Positions 56,052-64,000 of a stretch of 64,000 nt of DNA are shown here, piece by piece. Source of the stretch: Citrifermentans bremense. GTDB lineage: Bacteria; Desulfobacterota; Desulfuromonadia; Geobacterales; Geobacteraceae. A program made the position numbers and the translations under genes. The notes under the pieces were generated by a model. That model was not told the DNA's origin, did no database searches, and saw only the letters and a list, made by a program, of their open reading frames with translations. The stretch spans positions 3,388,001 through 3,452,000 of the forward strand of contig NZ_AP023213.1 in the NCBI RefSeq assembly GCF_014218275.1, in the 5' to 3' direction. Within the stretch, counting starts at the first letter, position 1; each line of letters begins with the position of its first letter.

Positions 56052-59000
56052 TCATTCCCCACGAAGGGGCGGAAGCGCCGCGTCGATCTGGGCGAATATC
56101 GCGTCGTCGGTGTAGTGCTTCAGGTAGATCGCCTGGGTCGGGCACTTGGCGTTGCACAGGCCGTCCCCTTTGCAAAGGATCGGTTCCACCCGGGCCTTTT
56201 TCCCCTTCGGGGTGTCCGCGAAGCTGATCGCCCCGTACTTGCAGGCGGTGATGCAGGCCCCGCAGGATACGCAGTTATTCTCGTTCACGTCGCAGACCGA
56301 ACCCGATGCGGTCACCGTCTCCTTGGAGAGGATCCCCACCGCGCGTCCCGCGGCCCCGTAAGCCTGGCTGATGGTCTCGGTCAGGTGCTTCGGATAGTGG
56401 GCCGTGCCGCAAAGGAAGACGCCGTCCGCGCTGAAATCCACTGGCCTCAGTTTCACGTGGGCCTCCTGGAAGAAGCCGTCCGGGTTGTTGGAGACCTTGA
56501 AGAGCTTCCCCGCCTCCTGGCTTGCCTCCGACGGTATCACCGCCGCCGCCAAGACCACCAGGTCCGCCTCGAGCTCCATCAGCTGCCCCAGGACCGGGTC
56601 GGGCACGGTGACCTTGAAGCCCGCCCCTTGCGCCTCGACCACCGGCTTTTTGTCCGCCTCGTAGCGGATGAATTTCACGTTCTGCTCGCAGGCCTGCCGG
56701 TAGTAGACCTCTTTCAGGCCGTAGGTGCGCATGTCGCGGAAGATGACCTGCACCTCGATCTCGGGGTTGATCTTTTTCAGCTTAAGGGCGTTCTTGATCG
56801 CCTGGCTGCAGCAGACCCGGCTGCAGTAGTTCCGGTCGGTCTGGCGGCACCCTACGCACTGGATCATCACGACACTCTGGGCCGCCTTCACCCTTTCGCT
56901 TTCCGCGACGATCTCCCCTTCCAGCTCCAGCTGGGTCAGGACGTTCTCGTTCTCGCCGCAGAGGTACTCGGTCGGCTTGTACTCGGCGGCGCCGGTGGCG
57001 AGAAGCGATACCCCGTGCTTCACCTCGCGCACCCTCCCCTGGCTTTCCACCTGCGTCGTGAAGTTACCCACGTATCCCGTGACGTCCAGGATGGTGGAGT
57101 CGGTCCAGACGTGGATCGACGGGTGCCGGTACACCTTCTTGACCAGGTCCTCCAGGAAGGGCTGTACCTCGGTCCCCTCCAGGGTGTAGTGGAGCCGTCT
57201 CGCCATCCCCCCCAGGTCGTCGTCCTTCTCGACGAGGTAGATCTCGAAGCCCTGCTCCGCCATGTTGAGCGCGGCGGTCATGCCGGCCACCCCACCGCCC
57301 ACGACGAGCGCCGTGTGGTCCACCGGGAGCTGGAATTCCTGCAAGGGCTCCAGGTGCGCGGCGCGGGCCACCGCCATCCTGACGATCTCCTTCGCCTTTT
57401 CGGTCGCGTTCTCCTTCTCGCGGGAGTGGACCCAGGAGCAGTGCTCGCGGATGTTGGCGAACTCGAAGAAGTACTGGTTCAGCCCCGCCTCGCGGCAGGT
57501 GTCCCTGAAGAGCGGCTCGTGGGTCCTCGGCGTGCAGGCCGCGAGCACCACGCGGTTCAGCCCCTTGGCGACGATGGCATCCGAGATCTGCTTCGCGTTT
57601 TCCGTGGAGCAGGCGAAGAGGTTCTCGCCGGCCCAGGAGACGTTCGGGAGCGTCGCCGCGTACTCGATCACCTCCGGGATGTTGACCACGCGGCCGATGT
57701 TGGCGCCGCAGTAGCAGACCACCACCCCGATCTTCAGCTCCTCCTTGGAGACGTCCTTCTCGTCGGGGTAGACCCTCTCCCGCTCCAGCTTGTGGCGCCG
57801 GTAGGAGAGAAGCTGTCCGCAGAGGGCGTCGGCGCCGCTGGCGGTCAGGACCGACTCGGGGATGTCCAGTGGGCCCTGGAAGGCGCCGGAGACGAAGATC
57901 CCCTTCTTCGAGGTCTCGATCGGGTTGTAGGGGTTGTTCTTGCAGAACTTCTGGTCGGTGAGCTCGATGCCGAACTTGGCAGCCAGCGCCTCGACGTCCT
58001 TCGGGGGGTTCAACCCCACCGAGAGGACCACCATGTCGAATTCCTCCTCCTTGACCCCCTGGTCGACGGTGGAGTAGCGGATGGTGACGTTCTTGGTGCT
58101 CTCGATCTCCCTCCCCACCGTGACGTAGCTCCTGATGAAGCGGACGTCCGGGAGCTTCTCGGCCCTTTGGTGGAACCTCTCGAAGTCCTTGCCGTAGGCG
58201 CGGACGTCGTTGTGGAAGATGGTGGCCTCAAGGGTCGGGCTGTGGTCTTTCGCGAGGATCACCTGCTTTTGCGAGTAGGCGCAGCAGACGGCGGAGCAGT
58301 AGTTGTTGCCGCCCGGGGTCACCTGGCGCGAGCCGACGCACTGGATCCAGGCGATCTTGTGCGGGTGCTTTCTGTCCGAGGGGCGCAGCACCTCCCCCTC
58401 GTAGGGGCCGGTGGCGCAGAGGATGCGCTCGAAGTCGAGGCTCGTCACCACGTTCTGCATCTTGCCGTAGCCGAAGTCGGCCCTAAGCTTCGGGTCGAAG
58501 GTGGAATAGCCGGGGGAGAGGATGATGGCGCCCACCTCGATCTGGAAGGTCTCCGGCTTCTGGTGCAGGTCGATCGCGTTGGTCTTGCAGGCGCCGACGC
58601 AGATCTGGCACTTACCTTCCTTCAGGTAGAGGCAGGTTTCCGGGTCGACGTAGGTGACCAGCGGCACCGCCTGGGAGAAGTAGATGTGGACCGCCTTGTT
58701 CTCGGAGAGGTTCTGGTTGAACGGGTCCGGGATCTTCACCGGGCAGTAGTCCACGCAGATGTTGCACCCGGTGCACTTCTCCTCCGAGATGTACCTGGGC
58801 TTCTTGGTGAGGGTCACCTTGAAGTCCCCGGCCTCCCCTTCCACGCGATCCACCTCGGTGTAGGTGATGATCTCGATGTTGGGGTTTCGGGAGCACTCGA
58901 TGAACTTCGGGCTCTCGATGCACATGGAGCAGTCGTTGGTGGGGAAGGTCTTGTCCAGCTGGGACATCTTCCCCCCAAGCGCGGGGGACTTGTCCACCAG

Positions 59001-59105
59001 GAAGACCCTGAACCCGGAATTGGCGAGATCCAGCGCGGCCTGAATACCGCTGATCCCTCCACCGACAATGAGTACGTCACCAATATTTCTCTCTGCGGTA
59101 TTCAT
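56052..59105 (-). CDS. bamE: Class II benzoyl-CoA reductase subunit BamE (double HdrA-like flavoprotein)
   Basis: The 1017-residue protein holds two HdrA-like flavin units: LIVGGGISGIQAALDLANSG near the start and LVVGGGVAGMTAALNMAEQG in the second half. Several Fe-S sites are visible (CTGCNICVDYCPVKIP; CSAVCCAYSQKQ; CVGCRQTDRNYCSRVCCSQ; C-terminal CVSCGACITACKYG and CNAKCPTQA). It is the probable flavin-based electron-bifurcating core of the Bam complex. The ATG at 59105 follows AAGGAAAA; the longer frame lacks support. bamF follows after 80 bp. Confidence 0.95.
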   Translation of the reverse strand: MNTAERNIGDVLIVGGGISGIQAALDLANSGFRVFLVDKSPALGGKMSQLDKTFPTNDCSMCIESPKFIECSRNPNIEIITYTEVDRVEGEAGDFKVTLTKKPRYISEEKCTGCNICVDYCPVKIPDPFNQNLSENKAVHIYFSQAVPLVTYVDPETCLYLKEGKCQICVGACKTNAIDLHQKPETFQIEVGAIILSPGYSTFDPKLRADFGYGKMQNVVTSLDFERILCATGPYEGEVLRPSDRKHPHKIAWIQCVGSRQVTPGGNNYCSAVCCAYSQKQVILAKDHSPTLEATIFHNDVRAYGKDFERFHQRAEKLPDVRFIRSYVTVGREIESTKNVTIRYSTVDQGVKEEEFDMVVLSVGLNPPKDVEALAAKFGIELTDQKFCKNNPYNPIETSKKGIFVSGAFQGPLDIPESVLTASGADALCGQLLSYRRHKLERERVYPDEKDVSKEELKIGVVVCYCGANIGRVVNIPEVIEYAATLPNVSWAGENLFACSTENAKQISDAIVAKGLNRVVLAACTPRTHEPLFRDTCREAGLNQYFFEFANIREHCSWVHSREKENATEKAKEIVRMAVARAAHLEPLQEFQLPVDHTALVVGGGVAGMTAALNMAEQGFEIYLVEKDDDLGGMARRLHYTLEGTEVQPFLEDLVKKVYRHPSIHVWTDSTILDVTGYVGNFTTQVESQGRVREVKHGVSLLATGAAEYKPTEYLCGENENVLTQLELEGEIVAESERVKAAQSVVMIQCVGCRQTDRNYCSRVCCSQAIKNALKLKKINPEIEVQVIFRDMRTYGLKEVYYRQACEQNVKFIRYEADKKPVVEAQGAGFKVTVPDPVLGQLMELEADLVVLAAAVIPSEASQEAGKLFKVSNNPDGFFQEAHVKLRPVDFSADGVFLCGTAHYPKHLTETISQAYGAAGRAVGILSKETVTASGSVCDVNENNCVSCGACITACKYGAISFADTPKGKKARVEPILCKGDGLCNAKCPTQAIYLKHYTDDAIFAQIDAALPPLRGE

Positions 59106-59151
59106 AGAAGTTTTCCTTCGACTAGAGTTCGTTGGATGCAAGCCACGGTGG

Positions 59152-60303
59152 TCAGATCACCTCGGCGATGATCTCGGTCAGGTCCTTCACCTCCACCTTC
59201 TCGTGATCGGCCAGGTCGAGGCTCGAGTCGGTGAAGTTGGTGATGCAGTAGGGGCAGGAGGTGGCGAGCACCTCGGCCCCAGCCTGGACCGCCTGCCTGA
59301 GCCTCAAGTCGGCGAAGCGCTCCTCCTTCGGGGTCTCCATCCAGATCCTGCCGCCGCCACCGCCGCAGCAAAGCGACTGTTCGCGGTTTTCGGCCATCTC
59401 GGTGAACTCGAGGCCGGGCACCTTTTTCAGCACGTTCCTCGGTTCGTCGTAGACGCCGTTGTGGCGCCCCAGGTAGCAGGGGTCGTGATAGGTGACCTTC
59501 TTGGCGAACTCCCCCTTGATCTCGAGCCTCCCCTCGTTGATAAGCTGCTCGATCAACTGGGAGATGAAGACCACCTCGAAGTTCACCATGAACTCGGGGT
59601 ACTCGTTCTTGAAGGTGTGGTAGCAGTGGGGAGAGGAGACGATCACCTTCTTCACGCCGTGGTCGATGAAGTTCCTGATGTTCTCCTTGGCGAGCTTCTT
59701 GAAGAGCTCCTCGTTGCCGGTCTTTCTGATGCTTTCCCCGCAGCAGCTCTCCTTGTCGCCGAGGATGCCGAACTTCACCCCCGCCTTGTTGAGTATCGTC
59801 GCGGTGGCCTGGGCCACCCTCCTCATCCTGGGGTCGTAGCTTAGGTAGCAGCCGGTGAAGTAGAGGGCTTCCATCCCCTCCGCGTACGGCTTCACCTGCA
59901 GCTCCTTGGCCCAGTCCCCCCTTTTCGCGCGCTCGCCGCCGATGGAGTTCCCCTCGCTGGTGAGGCTCGCCACCACGTTCCTGATGGTGCTTACGTGGCC
60001 GGGGTAGACGTCGTACTCCGCCCCCATGGTCCTCAGCGCCACCCCCGCCTCTATCTGGTTCACCCCCCTGGGGCAGCGGCTGGGACAGGTGCCGCAGGTG
60101 CTGCAGCGCCAGATCTCTTCCTGCTCGATCTCGGTGAGGCCGAAGACCCCCTGCCTGACCACCTTGCGCATGCTGAACTGCCGCACCCGGTTCCAGGGGC
60201 AGACCGAGTCGCAAAGACCGCACTGGTAGCAGTATTTGAGCGAATCGCCGCCCTTGTCCTTGATGACATCGATTATCTCTTTGAATGGAGTCACGGTTTC
60301 CAC
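59152..60303 (-). CDS. bamD: Class II benzoyl-CoA reductase subunit BamD (HdrD-like Fe-S protein)
   Basis: The 383-residue protein has two [4Fe-4S] motifs near the N-terminus (CYQCGLCDSVCPWN and CSTCGTCPSRCPRG) and two CCG domains (GDKESCCGESIRK, SPHCYHTFKNE; QSLCCGGGGGRIWM, CPYCITNFTD). These are the features of HdrD/HdrB-type subunits. It lacks the membrane part present in the two EMO proteins of this window, to which it is otherwise related. It likely passes electrons between BamC and BamE. Confidence 0.94.
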   Translation of the reverse strand: METVTPFKEIIDVIKDKGGDSLKYCYQCGLCDSVCPWNRVRQFSMRKVVRQGVFGLTEIEQEEIWRCSTCGTCPSRCPRGVNQIEAGVALRTMGAEYDVYPGHVSTIRNVVASLTSEGNSIGGERAKRGDWAKELQVKPYAEGMEALYFTGCYLSYDPRMRRVAQATATILNKAGVKFGILGDKESCCGESIRKTGNEELFKKLAKENIRNFIDHGVKKVIVSSPHCYHTFKNEYPEFMVNFEVVFISQLIEQLINEGRLEIKGEFAKKVTYHDPCYLGRHNGVYDEPRNVLKKVPGLEFTEMAENREQSLCCGGGGGRIWMETPKEERFADLRLRQAVQAGAEVLATSCPYCITNFTDSSLDLADHEKVEVKDLTEIIAEVI

Positions 60304-60333
60304 GATAGCACCCGTCCTTTGTTGTTAGCTTCG

Positions 60334-60867
60334 TTAGCCTTTGGTGATCTGGCCCACCGTATCGAGGAGCTTCTCGGTCCCGAACCTCTTCATCAGGGAT
60401 TGGAGACCTACCTCCAGCTCGTTGTGCTTCTGCTCGTCACTCGGTTCCTCGATCTCGCGCTCGGTCACCGACAGCGCCCCGACCAGGCACCATTTGACGC
60501 AGAGCGGTTCCGGCTCGCCGTCGCAGAGGTCGCACTTCAAGGGAAGGCCTGAGTCCGGCTCGCGGAAGAGGTCGCGCGAGGGGCAGGAGGTGCGGCAGAA
60601 GCCGCACTCGTCGTATTCCTTGCCGTCGATCACGAACTTGTCGCGCCCCATGCACTCGCTCTCGGTGTAGTCGCCCGCGTAGAGCGGGATGTAGATGTCG
60701 CGAAGCGGGTCGCGCACCACGCGGACCCTGGAGCGGGCCGGGTTGTTGCTGCTGTAGGGCGGCATGGCGTGGAAGGAGGAGCAGATCACCTCGCAGGCGC
60801 GGCAGCCGTTGCACTTGTCGGCGTCGATGTTTATCGTTTTGATGGTTCTTTTCCTGGTCTCGCTCAC
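60334..60867 (-). CDS. bamC: Class II benzoyl-CoA reductase subunit BamC (ferredoxin-like)
   Basis: The 177-residue Fe-S protein has several ferredoxin motifs (CNGCRACEVICSS, CGFCRTSCPS, CDLCDGEPEPLCVKWC), like the electron-transfer subunits of molybdo/tungsto-enzymes. BamC binds BamB and carries electrons to the active site. The start is GTG at 60867 and overlaps the bamB stop (GTGA), so translation is coupled. Confidence 0.94.
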   Translation of the reverse strand: MSETRKRTIKTINIDADKCNGCRACEVICSSFHAMPPYSSNNPARSRVRVVRDPLRDIYIPLYAGDYTESECMGRDKFVIDGKEYDECGFCRTSCPSRDLFREPDSGLPLKCDLCDGEPEPLCVKWCLVGALSVTEREIEEPSDEQKHNELEVGLQSLMKRFGTEKLLDTVGQITKG

Positions 60868-62885
60868 GGCTGTACCCCTCCACTTAAAAGTGTCTCCTGC
60901 TGCGTGGCCGCGGCGGTTACGGCGGGCTTTCCGTCATAGACGCCGGTCCTTTCGAACTCCCTCGCCACGTAGCCAAGCCCCAACTCCTCCAGGGTCTCCT
61001 TGGTCGGGATGCCGTCGTCGTTCCACCCCTTCAACTTGTAGTAGGAATCGAGAAGCTCCTTCTCCAGCTCCGGGAACCTGTTCTTCCAGTGGTTCGCCGG
61101 CGGCTGCTCGTCGACCCTTCTCATGCCGCGGCGGATGTTGATGGCCCTAACCAGCGTGCGGTAGCGCTTGGCGGCCTTCATGAGCTTCTCCTTGTCCATC
61201 TCGATGCCGGCGCCGGCGGAGATGAACTTCGGGTAGTTGTGGATGTGGTACGGAGGCTTGAGCGGGAAGGAGGATAGCCCCGCGCACTGCCCCAGCGCGT
61301 CGTCGATGTAGTGCATCATCTCCTGCCAGTCCACGATGTCGCAGCACATGTCCACGGTCGGGAAGTTGGGCATCGACTTCTCGCCGCGCGGCTCCCACTG
61401 CAGGAAGATGTCCTTGAACTTGTCGTCGGGAACCTGGATCCAGTCCTTGACGAACTCCTCGCGCTGCTCGACTTTCGGGTACGGCGCCTGCGGGAACTGC
61501 CCCTCGATCTGGGTGATGTTGATCTTCTCCCCGGTGCAGTACATCAGGTAGTAGATGGGGTTCAGCATGGAGAGCTTCAAGGGGAGCTGCTCGTGCTTCT
61601 TGATGTTGTTGTGGGCGAACTCCTCGGCGCCGTTGCCGATCTTCCTCGCGGCCCAGTAGGTACCCTCGGCCAGGATGTCGCCGATGCCGTCGCGGTTGAC
61701 GATCATGTCCAGCAGGTAGAAGAACTTCGCCTCGTTGTCCTCGGGCATCCCGGGGAAGTCGCTTTGTTTCAGGATCCCCTTCTCCAAAAGCTCCAGCGCG
61801 AAGGCCATGACCTGCGGGGTGGAGAAGCCGTCCAGGCCGTACTCGGTCGCCTTCTGCGCCATCCTCAGGCCGAAGTCGAGGTCGGAGAAGGCCGCCATGG
61901 TGTAGGTGAGCTTGGTGAAGCACTTCATCATGTAGGTGGGGAGCCCCTCCATGGAGATGGTGGCGCCGCACTTCATGGGACAGTTGAAGCAGCTGATGAG
62001 GCGGGTCCTCGCCTTTTCCATGGTCTCGGCCCAGGCGTGGTCAACCTCCTCGGTCCAGAAGTCCTTGCGGCGGGTGCGGGCGTTGCCCCAGTTGAAGTTC
62101 TCGGTGTGCCACTTCTCGTCGTGGACCTTCATCTCCTGCGGGCTGCCAAGCCCTGCCAGGATCGGCATCACGTCGGGGATCGGGTTGTCCTCGCGGTGCT
62201 TGATGTAGTCGAGCACCTCGCCGCAGAGGTCGTTGAACTCCTTAGGCTTGGCGACGCAGAGGTCCTTGGTGCCGCGAACAACAACCGCCTTGACCCCCTT
62301 GTCCCCCATCACGGCTCCGATGCCGCCGCGGGAGGCGGAGGATCTACCCTGCTCGATGGATGCGTAGAAGACCCGGTTCTCGCCGGCGAGGCCGATGGCC
62401 GCGACCTGTGCTCTCGGCTCGTTCAGCTCCTTCTTGATGAGCTCGGCGGTCTCGATGGCCCCCTTCCCTTTCAGGTGCGAGGCGTCGCGGATCTCAACCT
62501 TGTCGTTGTTGATGTAGAGATAGACGAGGCTTTGCGACTTGCCGCGCAGGACCACCTTGTCGTACCCCGCGTACTTCAATTCCGGCGCCCAGAAACCTCC
62601 CATCATCGAGAAGGCCATGAGCTTAGTCTGCGGAGAGATGGTGGAGACTATGGTGCGGTTGCACCCGGTGGCCGGCGTTCCGCACAGAAGGCCGGCGGCG
62701 AAAATAAGAAGGTTGTCCGGAGAAAAGGCGTCGACGTCAGCCGGGACGCGGTCCCACAGAAGCTTGGCGTTGGTCCCTAAGCCGCCCAAGTAAAGCTCGG
62801 TGTCCTTGGGATCGGTCGCCACCCTCTCGATGTTCCCCTTGGTCAGGTCGACTTCCAGCACGTATCCTGTCTCTGCATACCTCAT
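60864..62885 (-). CDS. bamB: Class II benzoyl-CoA reductase active-site subunit BamB (tungsten)
   Basis: The 673-residue protein belongs to the aldehyde:ferredoxin oxidoreductase family and binds a bis-metallopterin tungsten cofactor and one [4Fe-4S] cluster (CFNCPMKC plus a later Cys). Recognisable parts are LGGLGTNAKLLWDRVP, GCNRTIVSTISPQT, RGGIGAVMGDKGVKAVVVRG, YGLDGFSTPQVMAFALELLEKG and GIGDILAEGTYWAARKIG. It reduces benzoyl-CoA to cyclohexa-1,5-diene-1-carbonyl-CoA without ATP. AAGGGGT precedes the ATG. The upstream gap carries the shared operator-like motif. Confidence 0.96.
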   Translation of the reverse strand: MRYAETGYVLEVDLTKGNIERVATDPKDTELYLGGLGTNAKLLWDRVPADVDAFSPDNLLIFAAGLLCGTPATGCNRTIVSTISPQTKLMAFSMMGGFWAPELKYAGYDKVVLRGKSQSLVYLYINNDKVEIRDASHLKGKGAIETAELIKKELNEPRAQVAAIGLAGENRVFYASIEQGRSSASRGGIGAVMGDKGVKAVVVRGTKDLCVAKPKEFNDLCGEVLDYIKHREDNPIPDVMPILAGLGSPQEMKVHDEKWHTENFNWGNARTRRKDFWTEEVDHAWAETMEKARTRLISCFNCPMKCGATISMEGLPTYMMKCFTKLTYTMAAFSDLDFGLRMAQKATEYGLDGFSTPQVMAFALELLEKGILKQSDFPGMPEDNEAKFFYLLDMIVNRDGIGDILAEGTYWAARKIGNGAEEFAHNNIKKHEQLPLKLSMLNPIYYLMYCTGEKINITQIEGQFPQAPYPKVEQREEFVKDWIQVPDDKFKDIFLQWEPRGEKSMPNFPTVDMCCDIVDWQEMMHYIDDALGQCAGLSSFPLKPPYHIHNYPKFISAGAGIEMDKEKLMKAAKRYRTLVRAINIRRGMRRVDEQPPANHWKNRFPELEKELLDSYYKLKGWNDDGIPTKETLEELGLGYVAREFERTGVYDGKPAVTAAATQQETLLSGGVQP

Positions 62886-62954
62886 ATAGTTACCCCTTGG
62901 TGGTTACCTTGAGTTCGGGCTCCGACGATCGGGACCGATGCCGTTTGCGGCATA

Positions 62955-62976
62955 AAAGTACTTTTTTACCATTTTG
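62955..62976 (-). promoter_or_regulatory. Shared operator-like motif upstream of bamB
   Basis: The minus-strand CAAAATGGTAAAAAAGTACT lies about 70 bp before the bamB start and matches the sucC copy at all but one or two positions. A GC hairpin (TGCCGCGG/CCGCGGCA, about 62982-63012) lies between it and the bamA stop. Confidence 0.6.
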
Positions 62977-63026
62977 AAGCGTGCCGCGGAGAGCTCGCGC
63001 ACCGCCGCGGCACATCTTGATCCGCC

Positions 63027-64000
63027 TTACCTCTGCGCTCCCGGCATCAGGCTTTCCACGAGCTCCTCGGTCCACGGGGTCCCGACGGCGAGTCCCTGGC
63101 GCAGCTTCACGAATTCGATCTCGCGGCCGGTCTCCTTGGTCCCCTCGTTGAAGGCCCTGAAGCCGGTGCGCGCCTCGTTCATCATGTTGAGCGCGAGCCA
63201 CGCCCTGGAGTTCTCCTTGTTGGCGTTCCAGGCGTTCAACTTCGGCTTCCTCAGTTCTTCCAGGCTCTTGGTCATGCACTCGGGGAAGGTGTCGATCAGC
63301 TTGGCGCAGAGCTCCTCCACCTTCTGGTCCAGCATGGAGAGGTCGATCTCCCCTTCCTTGATCAGCGCCAGACCTTCCTTGAACTGGGTCCCGGTCCTGA
63401 ACTCGCCGTGGATGACGCGGCCGTACTCGTCGATGAACTTGTCGGTGACGACGGTGGGGTTCGGGACGAACTTGCCGTCGATCTTGAGCGCCGGAACCAC
63501 GTCGGCGATGATCCCCAGACGCGCCGCCTTGTGGGCGGAGAACGGCTCGCAAAGCGTGCCGGAGACCATGGCCTGCTCGCAGCCGATCATGACCGGGAGA
63601 AAATCGGTGGCGCCGCCGATGGCCGCGGAGCCGTGCTTGGGGCCGGCCTGGCCGAAGTTGGCAAGATCGTGCGCGACGGAGAAGTCGCAGGCCATGCCGA
63701 TCTCCTGACCGCCACCGATCCTCATCCCGTTGACCCTGCAGACGACCGGCTTGTCGCACCCAAGGATGGCGGAAACCATGTCGTTGAAGAGCCTCATGTA
63801 CTGGCGGTACTCCTGCGGGTTGCCCGCGTAGTACTCGGCGTACTCCTTGGTATTGCCGCCGGTGCAAAATGCCTTCTCCCCCACGCCGGTAAAGACCACG
63901 GCGCTTACCTCGCGGTCGACGGAAGCGCGGCGGAAGGCCAGGATGGTCGCCTTCACCATGTCGGTGGTATAGGAGTTGAACTGCTTGGGGTTGTTGAAGA
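63027..64000 (-). CDS. bamA: 6-Oxocyclohex-1-ene-1-carbonyl-CoA hydrolase BamA (5' part outside window)
   Basis: The last 324 codons of BamA are present, and the frame stays open to the window edge (FNNPKQFNSYTTDM before the first internal Met). Crotonase-fold features are GVGEKAFCTGGNTKEYAEYYAGNP, NGMRIGGGQEIGMACDFSVA and GPKHGSAAIGGATDFLP. BamA hydrolyses the ring of 6-oxocyclohex-1-ene-1-carbonyl-CoA to 3-hydroxypimelyl-CoA and is a marker of anaerobic aromatic degradation. It lies 141 bp upstream of bamB. Confidence 0.96.
   Translation of the reverse strand, partial: FNNPKQFNSYTTDMVKATILAFRRASVDREVSAVVFTGVGEKAFCTGGNTKEYAEYYAGNPQEYRQYMRLFNDMVSAILGCDKPVVCRVNGMRIGGGQEIGMACDFSVAHDLANFGQAGPKHGSAAIGGATDFLPVMIGCEQAMVSGTLCEPFSAHKAARLGIIADVVPALKIDGKFVPNPTVVTDKFIDEYGRVIHGEFRTGTQFKEGLALIKEGEIDLSMLDQKVEELCAKLIDTFPECMTKSLEELRKPKLNAWNANKENSRAWLALNMMNEARTGFRAFNEGTKETGREIEFVKLRQGLAVGTPWTEELVESLMPGAQR

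Noticed and set aside
52383-59171. Very long plus-strand open frames (about 950 and 1070 codons) opposite bamE-bamI
   Set aside because: They are antisense shadows caused by high GC and codon bias; the minus strand encodes clear Fe-S and flavin proteins.

Overview
The window looks like chromosome of a benzoate-degrading member of the Geobacteraceae (Geobacter, Geomonas or Citrifermentans type). The evidence is a complete bamB-bamI set for the ATP-independent class II benzoyl-CoA reductase, the 3' part of bamA, a selenocysteine codon in bamF, Etf:menaquinone oxidoreductases, high GC, and a GEMM-type riboswitch of the kind common in Geobacter. No rRNA, tRNA or CRISPR array was seen.

Layout. 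1-2.1 kb: a secreted repeat protein behind a GEMM (c-di-GMP/cGAMP) riboswitch, then remnants of a two-component system. 2.2-17.2 kb: ordinary core and accessory genes. These are a hybrid histidine kinase, a TonB receptor with a periplasmic binding protein, alanine dehydrogenase, a kup-kdpE-kdpD operon, hybrid cluster protein and a chemoreceptor. 17.3-22.7 kb: a lower-GC accessory islet. It holds a DUF2845-like protein, a PD-(D/E)XK-like protein, a lipoprotein, a small membrane protein and an AT-rich NACHT NTPase, most of it lying between two inverted 27-bp repeats. 22.7-25.6 kb: small genes, an AraC/GyrI-like regulator and a 21-bp minisatellite.

25.6-64 kb is a long, entirely minus-strand catabolic region. 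In transcription order: bamA (partial), bamBCDEFGHI, a glutaryl-CoA dehydrogenase-like gene, gcdA (glutaconyl-CoA carboxyltransferase), an OadA/5S-like carboxyltransferase with two biotinyl domains, malic enzyme, a methyltransferase, a crotonase-like gene, an amidohydrolase, thiolase, 3-hydroxybutyryl-CoA dehydrogenase, crotonase, an Etf:quinone oxidoreductase, sucCD, a ferredoxin-domain Etf, a second Etf:quinone oxidoreductase, a second Etf, ribBA and a small ribbon-helix-helix protein. Together they cover dearomatisation of benzoyl-CoA, ring opening to the hydroxypimelyl-CoA level, glutaryl-CoA to crotonyl-CoA, crotonyl-CoA to acetyl-CoA, and delivery of acyl-CoA dehydrogenase electrons to menaquinone.

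The most interesting proposal is that glutaryl-CoA is oxidised without decarboxylation. Its carboxyl group would then pass through biotin to pyruvate, giving oxaloacetate: a glutaconyl-CoA:pyruvate transcarboxylase. The dehydrogenase lacks the Glu/Tyr pair of decarboxylating enzymes but keeps the substrate arginine. gcdA sits beside a pyruvate-type carboxyltransferase-biotin fusion, and no membrane decarboxylase subunit is present in the window. A shared promoter/operator motif precedes four of these transcription units, suggesting one regulator.
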